DNA from: Azoarcus sp.
GTDB taxonomy: Bacteria > Pseudomonadota > Gammaproteobacteria > Burkholderiales > Rhodocyclaceae
Assembly: GCA_031265765.1 (NCBI GenBank)
Contig: JAISCE010000055.1
Span: 1 to 53,223, forward strand
Length of the DNA: 53,223 nucleotides
Reading direction: 5' to 3'
Each line of letters opens with the position of its first letter. Positions within the stretch are counted from its first letter, which is position 1. The notes under the pieces were generated by a model that was not told the origin of the DNA, made no database searches, and saw only the letters and a program-made list of their open reading frames with translations. This document shows positions 47,889-53,223 of the stretch, piece after piece. Position numbers and translations under genes: made by a program.

Positions 47889-50087
47889 CTAGAAGATACT
47901 CTGTACGCCGGAATGCGCAACGGAACCGTTCCTGTCCATCTTGTCCAGTATGTAATTGAGCGTCATTTCACCGGACAAAGGCGGACTGAAAAAATAACCT
48001 TGGAAGATATAACAGCCGAGTCGCCGCAATACGTCGATCTGTTCCTGGTTTTCCACGAATTCGACGATGATCTTGATATCGAGCGCCTGGCACAGTTCGA
48101 CGATAGTGGCGATGATTTCGGCGCAGACCTTGCTGTTGGCCACGTCCTTGGAAAGCGCGCAATCGATCTTCAGGATGTCTACCGGGAAATATTTCAGATA
48201 GCTCAATGAACTGTGGCCCATGCCGAAATCATCCATGGAAATGACGAAGCCCAGGTCGCTGACGCGCTTCAAGATGTAGTTGTGCGCCGATTCGGGATCG
48301 AGTGCAATGGATTCGGTGACTTCGATGCCGATCATCCTGCGTTGCAGGTGATGGTTTTCCACATACTGGACGATTTTTTCGGGCAGCGCAGGATCGGAGA
48401 GCTGCTGGATGGAAACGTTGACCGAAGTCTTGAAATACGGATCCAGCCCGGCCCGGTGCCAGTGCGCGCGCTCGATGCATGCCTGGTCGAGCACCCACAG
48501 GCCGACCCGGTGCATGAATCCCGCATCCTCGGCGATGGCGATGATGACGGACGCGGGGATATTGCCGTAAATAACGTGATGCCAGCGCAGCAGGGCTTCC
48601 GCGCCGATGACCTGGCCGGTCTTGTAATCGATTTGCGGCTGATATTCGAGATACAGCCCCGTGCCCTTCTTGATGGCTTCGTCGAGATCGCTGGCCAGCA
48701 CGCGGGCGAGCATGCCGATATCGTCGCTGCGGTCGAGGCATTTCTTGCCGGAAGGCCCGACGAGATTGCTGCACGCGATCTCCAACAGGCAGCTCAGGGC
48801 GTTTCTCTGGCGTTCATCCTTGATGTAATCGGAAATCCTGACGAAAGGCCAGTAAATGAGAAAGCCGACGAACAAGTTGACCCCTTGCAGGGCAGGCCCG
48901 CGCCAAGAGCCGCCACTGGCCAGGTAACCGCTCAATAACGGCGGCGTCGTCCATTGCAGGGGAATTTCCGGCCAGGGAACGAAGCCGTTTTGCAGCGCCA
49001 AGTGGCTGATTGCCGCCAGTACCAACGGAACGGCCAGGAAAGGCAGCACGAAAATGGGATTGAGAACGATGGGCAGCCCGTACAACAGGATTTCATTGAT
49101 ATTGAGCAAACCGGGCGCAAGCGAAATCTTGGCCAGCCGCCGGCTGTTGCGGTTCCTGCTCGTAATGAGAAGCGCCGCTATCAGGCACAGCGAGGAACCC
49201 GCGCCGCCCATGAACACGAAAGTATCCAGGACATGCTTGTTGAGCGGGTGAGGCGGCGGCAGCCCCGCCGCGAAAGCTGCGGCGTTGATTTCATGGGTAT
49301 ACTCGAAAACATCCTGTGAGAGCGAGTTGAAGACATTGCTGCCATGAATGCCGAAAAACCAGCTCATATGGGTGAACAGTATGTAGGTGGCGCCGGTGTT
49401 CAGAATGTGATCGAAGAATCTGAACGGGTAGAGCACCGACGCGTAAACGAACTCATGCACCGTCATGCCGACAGCAGCCTGGAAACCGAAATGGGCGAAT
49501 GTGAAACAGGCAATCGTCAACACGCCCGGCCCCAGGCAGAAAAATGCCTGGGGAATGGCGACATCCAGCCCTTCCGAATATACCGTCATGCGAAGACGCT
49601 CGAAGCCGCACAGGAAGATGAACAGCTGCGAAGCGGTCAGCGCGACCACGATACTGACGAACAACCCCTGTACGCCGAGCCAGAGCGGCAATCCGCCGTT
49701 TTCCCCGGTGAGGGGCGTCACGGCGAAGAACGAAGCCAGTCCCACCAGCGCCGTGATCGGCGAACTGATGGGGTGGGTGGGATGGCGTTGATTGTGGCCT
49801 TGCGCCATATGGTGGCTGATGCCGATCAGCACCGGCAGGGACAAGATGCCGAAAGTCCCATGCCATATCGCCGTCCCCAGGCGCTTCCATTCGCTGCCGA
49901 ATGCCCAGACCATGGCATCCTGATAAGCTTGTATGGGCAGGTTGTTCAGGACGATCGCCGCCGCGCCGGCAACCACGAGCGGCAGGGAAAGCAAAAAACC
50001 GTTGCGGATGGACATCATCGCCAGACCGAATGCCCAGTCCGGAGCGGCCACACGTTGAAGGCGATCTACGAAGCGAGTGGCATTCAT
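47889..50087 (-). CDS. PTS EIIC permease domain fused to an EAL phosphodiesterase
   Basis: 732 residues. The N-terminal 430 residues form a multi-helix EIIC of the lactose/cellobiose/chitobiose type: RNGFLLSLPLVVAGAAAIVL, then SWFFGIHGSNVF and LNINEILLYGLPIVLNPIF. Residues about 480-720 are an EAL domain with GAEALLRWHH, SVNVSIQQLS, GIEVTESIAL, SMDDFGMGHSSL, LKIDCALSKD and GYFFSPPL; the metal and base positions look intact. No EIIA or EIIB domain or gene is in the window, so the EIIC part may sense a sugar rather than import it. No strong SD is seen for the ATG at 50087; a TTG 13 codons earlier is the alternative. Confidence 0.9.
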   Translation of the reverse strand: MNATRFVDRLQRVAAPDWAFGLAMMSIRNGFLLSLPLVVAGAAAIVLNNLPIQAYQDAMVWAFGSEWKRLGTAIWHGTFGILSLPVLIGISHHMAQGHNQRHPTHPISSPITALVGLASFFAVTPLTGENGGLPLWLGVQGLFVSIVVALTASQLFIFLCGFERLRMTVYSEGLDVAIPQAFFCLGPGVLTIACFTFAHFGFQAAVGMTVHEFVYASVLYPFRFFDHILNTGATYILFTHMSWFFGIHGSNVFNSLSQDVFEYTHEINAAAFAAGLPPPHPLNKHVLDTFVFMGGAGSSLCLIAALLITSRNRNSRRLAKISLAPGLLNINEILLYGLPIVLNPIFVLPFLAVPLVLAAISHLALQNGFVPWPEIPLQWTTPPLLSGYLASGGSWRGPALQGVNLFVGFLIYWPFVRISDYIKDERQRNALSCLLEIACSNLVGPSGKKCLDRSDDIGMLARVLASDLDEAIKKGTGLYLEYQPQIDYKTGQVIGAEALLRWHHVIYGNIPASVIIAIAEDAGFMHRVGLWVLDQACIERAHWHRAGLDPYFKTSVNVSIQQLSDPALPEKIVQYVENHHLQRRMIGIEVTESIALDPESAHNYILKRVSDLGFVISMDDFGMGHSSLSYLKYFPVDILKIDCALSKDVANSKVCAEIIATIVELCQALDIKIIVEFVENQEQIDVLRRLGCYIFQGYFFSPPLSGEMTLNYILDKMDRNGSVAHSGVQSIF

Positions 50088-50264
50088 TCTGGCAGATTCG
50101 AGCTGATAATCTATGTGGATACGCAATTTTTCGCGTACCGATGTCGTTCGAGTGATTTTATCAATTTGTTCCGGGCCGATTTGCCTTAACGCGCCGCAAG
50201 AGGAAATATGCCCGTGGGGCTACATCTATTGGCGGGCCGTAACTGTTACATTCAGGAGATGGGC

Positions 50265-51260
50265 GTGAAACGAGAACGGGCGCGGATCATATTGGCGGCG
50301 GATATCGGCGGGTCGCGCGCGCGGTTGCTCCTTGCTCATGCCGGAGAGAACGGCTGGCAGGAATTGCGCCGCCGCGAAACGCCGAGCGCCGCCCATGCCG
50401 GCATCGAACCCCTCATCGGCGGCTTCCTTGCGGAGACGGGCGCAACCCCCATCGCGGCCTGCATCGCCGTGGCCGGGCCGCTCGAACATGGGCGCGTGCA
50501 CATGACCAACCTGCCGTGGACAGTGGATGGCGAGCGCCTGAGTGAACGCCTGGGGGTGCATTTCGGATTTTCCCGCCTGCGGCTCATCAACGATTTCGCC
50601 GCGCAGGCGCACGGCCTCGCCTGCCTCGGCGACGATGGCCTGGTCTCCCTGTGCGCGGGCGAACCGGAACCGGAAGGCGTGCGGGCGCTCATCGGCGCGG
50701 GCACCGGACTGGGAATGGCGGTGCTGGCAGGCACGCCGCGAAAACCCGTGGTTCTGGCAAGCCAGGGCGGGCTGGCGGATTTCGCCCCGCGCGACGCCCG
50801 CGAACTGGCGCTGTGCGAGGCGATGCTGGCCTGGCATGGCCGCGTCAGCCTCGAAATGCTGCTCTCCGGGCACGGTATCGAACGCATCTACCGCTTCGTC
50901 TCCGGCCTGTCGCCCGAAGCGCCGCTCACCCGCGACGCGGCGGCGATCGCCGCCGCCGCCCTGGCGGGCGAAGCCGCCGCCGCCGAAACCCTGCGCTTTT
51001 TCGCCCGCCTCCTTGCCGCCGCCGCCGGCAACCTCGCCCTGACCGTGCTGGCCGGCGGCGGCGTATACCTGACCGGCGGCATCGCTCCCCGCATCCTGCC
51101 CTTCCTGCGCGAACCGCAGGTAGCCGAGACTTTCCGCGCCCACCCGTCGATGAGCGCGGTGTTGGCGCACATCCCCTTCCATGTCGTATGCGACGAATTG
51201 CTGGGCCTCAAGGGCGCGGCGCGGATCGCCTCCGGACTGGCGCGCGATGAAGACGACTGA
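50265..51260 (+). CDS. glk: glucokinase-like ROK/Glk sugar kinase, altered sugar site
   Basis: 331 residues from GTG 50265, which has AGGAG six bases upstream. It keeps the ATP and fold motifs of bacterial glucokinase: LAADIGGSRARLLL, INDFAAQAHG with catalytic Asp110, IGAGTGLGMAVL and GGGVYLTGGIAPRI. The glucose-contact motif, normally GEGGHxDFAP, is here ASQGGLADFAP: Glu becomes Gln167 and His becomes Leu170. Glu197 in VSLEMLLSG is kept. This suggests a different sugar or lowered activity. It is divergent from the EIIC-EAL gene and overlaps the next gene by 14 bases. Confidence 0.85.
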   Translation: MKRERARIILAADIGGSRARLLLAHAGENGWQELRRRETPSAAHAGIEPLIGGFLAETGATPIAACIAVAGPLEHGRVHMTNLPWTVDGERLSERLGVHFGFSRLRLINDFAAQAHGLACLGDDGLVSLCAGEPEPEGVRALIGAGTGLGMAVLAGTPRKPVVLASQGGLADFAPRDARELALCEAMLAWHGRVSLEMLLSGHGIERIYRFVSGLSPEAPLTRDAAAIAAAALAGEAAAAETLRFFARLLAAAAGNLALTVLAGGGVYLTGGIAPRILPFLREPQVAETFRAHPSMSAVLAHIPFHVVCDELLGLKGAARIASGLARDEDD

Positions 51261-52995
51261 AACCGCCGTCCATCCCAAAGTACGCACAGGCCGCCACTTC
51301 GCGCGGCTGGCCGCCGGATACTGGAACAACGGCAACAACAAATGGAAAGTGCGCGGCGCAACCCTGATGCTCCTGTCGCTGACCCTTGCCCAGGTCGGGC
51401 TGGCGATCTGGATCAACTACTGGAACCGCGACCTGTTCAATGCGCTGGAAGACCGCCTGCTCTCCGAACTTGCCCGGCTGGCGGGGCTTTTCGTACTGAT
51501 CTTCGCGCTCACCATGATAGTGACGGCCCTGCACCTGCACATCAAACGCTGGCTGCAACTCGACTGGCGGCGCTGGATGACCGGCCTGTTGCTCGACCAA
51601 TGGCTGGAACGCTCCCACCACTACCGACTGCAACTGATCGCAGGCGAACACGACAACCCGGACGGGCGCATCGCCGAAGATGTCAAAATCGCCACCGAAG
51701 TCGCCATCACGCTCGTACACTCGCTGCTCTTTTCGGCACTGATCCTGGGGAGCTTCGTCGACATCCTGCTCAGCGTCTCGGGCAGCGCGATCCTGCCGAA
51801 CACCTCGATCGCCGTGCCCGGCTACATGGTACTGATGGCCTTCCTCTATGCCGGACTGGGTTCCGGGCTTGGCCTGATACTGGGCAGGCCGCTGGTACGC
51901 GCCACCAACTACCTTCAAACGGTGGAAGCCAACCTGCGTTTCGGACTGGCCCAAGTGCGCGAACATTCCGAAGCCGTCGCGCTCATGCATGGCGGGCAAT
52001 GCGAGCGCCGCCGCGCCGAACGGATCTTCGCCGGCGTCGGCGTAGGCTGGAACCGCCAGACCTGGGCATACCTGGGCATCGTCGCCTTTTCCACCGGCTA
52101 CGGCACATTGCTGCCGGTCTTCCCCATCCTCATCGCCGCGCCGCAATACATCGCGGGCGCCATGACCCTGGGGCTCCTGATGCAAGCCGCGCAGGCATTC
52201 CAGCGCCTGACCTCGGCGCTTTCGTGGCCTATCGACAACCTCGGCGAAATCGCCCGTTGCCGCGCTTCGATCGACCGCATCGTCACCTTCCGCGAAGACA
52301 TGGAACGGCTCCAGCGCGAAGACCGGGAAAACGGCCATGGAGAAAACCGCGTCGAATTGCATCGCGCCCGCAAGGCCGAACTGGAAATCCGCCGCCTTCA
52401 CCTCGACGATGCCGCCGGCCAGCCGCTCCTGTCCGGCTTCGACCTCACCGTGCGGCATGGCGAACGCATCCTCGTGAGCGGCGATCCCTCCATCACGGTC
52501 GCCCTGTTCAAAGCCGTCGCCGGACTGTGGCCTTGGGGGCGCGGCGAAATATTCTTGCCCGCCGGGGGCGACATCGTCTTTGCGGCCCAGCACCCCTATT
52601 TACACGCCGGCCCCTTGCGCGAAGCGTTGGCCTACCCCCACGCCAGCGCGCAATACGAAGAAGCGGCCCTGCACTGGGCGCTCGAATGCGCGGGCGTCGG
52701 CTGGCTGCGATCCCGGCTCGACGACCGGGAAGACTGGGCGCGCGCCCTGCCGCTGCGAGCGCAGCAAAGACTCGGGATCGCGCGCATCTTCCTGCAAAGA
52801 CCGCAATGGGTATTCATCGAAGAAGCCGCCGACGCCTTCGACGCCAAGGACGAAAGAACCAGCTTCGAGCTTCTGCACAAGGAATTGCCCAACACCGCCC
52901 TGCTCAACATCAGCCGCCACAAAGCGCGGGCCGACGGCTTTTACAACCGCCATCTGACGCTACCCGTCCCTGGACACCCGTCTTCGTCCGCGTGA
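51247..52995 (+). CDS. YddA-type ABC protein with degenerate nucleotide-binding domain
   Basis: 582 residues. The N-terminal 340 are a six-helix SbmA/BacA-like membrane domain (FARLAAGYWNNGNNKWKVRG, then NYLQTVEANLRFGLAQVREH). The C-terminal domain aligns with YddA-type ATPases, but every motif is changed: Walker A reads SGDPSITVALF without GKS/T (411-421), the signature reads ALPLRAQQRL (500-509), Walker B is WVFIEEAADAFD, and the switch His is shifted (ISRHKA). It is probably unable to bind or hydrolyse ATP normally. The gene is otherwise full length with normal codon use. It overlaps the kinase gene (ATG at 51247) and its last six codons lie in repeat copy B. Confidence 0.85.
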   Translation: MKTTETAVHPKVRTGRHFARLAAGYWNNGNNKWKVRGATLMLLSLTLAQVGLAIWINYWNRDLFNALEDRLLSELARLAGLFVLIFALTMIVTALHLHIKRWLQLDWRRWMTGLLLDQWLERSHHYRLQLIAGEHDNPDGRIAEDVKIATEVAITLVHSLLFSALILGSFVDILLSVSGSAILPNTSIAVPGYMVLMAFLYAGLGSGLGLILGRPLVRATNYLQTVEANLRFGLAQVREHSEAVALMHGGQCERRRAERIFAGVGVGWNRQTWAYLGIVAFSTGYGTLLPVFPILIAAPQYIAGAMTLGLLMQAAQAFQRLTSALSWPIDNLGEIARCRASIDRIVTFREDMERLQREDRENGHGENRVELHRARKAELEIRRLHLDDAAGQPLLSGFDLTVRHGERILVSGDPSITVALFKAVAGLWPWGRGEIFLPAGGDIVFAAQHPYLHAGPLREALAYPHASAQYEEAALHWALECAGVGWLRSRLDDREDWARALPLRAQQRLGIARIFLQRPQWVFIEEAADAFDAKDERTSFELLHKELPNTALLNISRHKARADGFYNRHLTLPVPGHPSSSA

Positions 52996-53057
52996 CAGCC
53001 GTCCGCCCAACGCCGCTCAATAAGTCAAATCCACCCGGAACCAAAACGGCGTCTCAT
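52976..53057 (-). repeat. dispersed 82-bp repeat, copy B
   Basis: The reverse complement of this segment matches 18119-18200 at about 76 of 82 positions without gaps. It covers the last codons and stop of the YddA-type gene and the DNA beyond. Read on the minus strand it ends a frame ETPFWFRVDLTY before a stop; copy A gives ETPFWFRVDWVY at the same place. Confidence 0.85.
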
Positions 53058-53169
53058 GCTTGCGGAACGCGGCGGGGCGCTTCTCCGAGCGCGCCAGGGT
53101 CCTCCGTGGACTTGCTGCGCCCAAACGGACGCCAAAGAGAGAAACTTCGATTGATCTCTGGAGGTGTCT

Positions 53170-53223
53170 ATGCAAGCCAAACAAGGTATTCCCCGTCGTC
53201 ACTACACGGACGGTTTCAAGGCG
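53170..53223 (+). CDS. start of a transposase (IS3/IS911 OrfA-like), cut by window edge
   Basis: Eighteen codons, MQAKQGIPRRHYTDGFKA, match the N-terminus of IS3-type OrfA proteins (RRxYTDEFKxxAV). GGAGG lies 5 bases before the ATG. The DNA from about 53105 (TGGACTTGCTGCGCCC onward) may be the left end of the element, but without the right end this cannot be confirmed. Confidence 0.65.
   Translation, partial: MQAKQGIPRRHYTDGFKA

Overview
The window is GC-rich, gene-dense chromosomal DNA from a Gram-negative bacterium, most likely a betaproteobacterium and possibly a member of the Rhodocyclales. This rests on conserved gene blocks: ybaB-recR beside dnaX and the SRP RNA gene, zapA followed by 6S RNA, ileS-lspA-fkpB-ispH with ribF upstream, apbC near metG, and cysS beside two cyclophilins and lpxH. 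LpxH, an OmpA-type lipoprotein, SlyB-like and OprD-like proteins show an outer membrane. The species call is inference; there is no rRNA in the window.

Layout. 1-131: truncated tRNA-Ala(TGC) with its promoter. 357-2901 (+): dialkylresorcinol-type pair (DarA-like flavoprotein, DarB-like ketosynthase) and a small unknown protein. 2967-8568 (-): a secreted protein with Cys repeats, recR, ybaB, dnaX, the 4.5S RNA gene and a DUF1703-type ATPase/nuclease. 8662-16226 (-): a tight operon of BtrH-like acyltransferase, ABC exporter (ATPase and permease, the latter probably using a CTG start), acyl carrier protein, ketosynthase and a ketosynthase-like partner, running into comEC. 16289-26968: ybiT, zapA, 6S RNA, a TauE transporter, ycbL, a SlyB-like lipoprotein, and ispH-fkpB-lspA-ileS-ribF. 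27024-30090: an accessory strip with an mtnA remnant, a WG-repeat protein, tRNA-Val(CAC), a DUF3368/UPF0175-type toxin-antitoxin pair and a higA remnant. 30164-41524: cytochrome b561-type protein, apbC, OmpA-type lipoprotein, MBL hydrolase, metG, sulP, two unknown genes, a thioredoxin-like remnant, lpxH and two cyclophilins. 41868-44414: cysS and an NYN-nuclease/cold-shock fusion. 44470-50087 (-): a c-di-GMP/sugar module in which an EIIC-EAL fusion, an OprD-like porin and a haem-motif diguanylate cyclase lie in one direction. 50265-52995 (+): a glucokinase-like protein with altered sugar-binding residues, overlapping a YddA-type ABC protein whose nucleotide-binding motifs are all degenerate. 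The window ends inside the start of a transposase.

Two candidate systems stand out. The first is the resorcinol/acyl pathway split over two convergent loci: together they supply a carrier, chain-building and ring-forming ketosynthases, an aromatising flavoprotein, an ACP-dependent transferase and an exporter. The second is the carbohydrate-sensing c-di-GMP module, in which a PTS permease domain is fused to an EAL phosphodiesterase and grouped with a porin and a cyclase. Decayed genes (mtnA, higA, a thioredoxin-like gene), a toxin-antitoxin pair, an 82-bp dispersed repeat present in two inverted copies and an IS edge suggest recent rearrangement.
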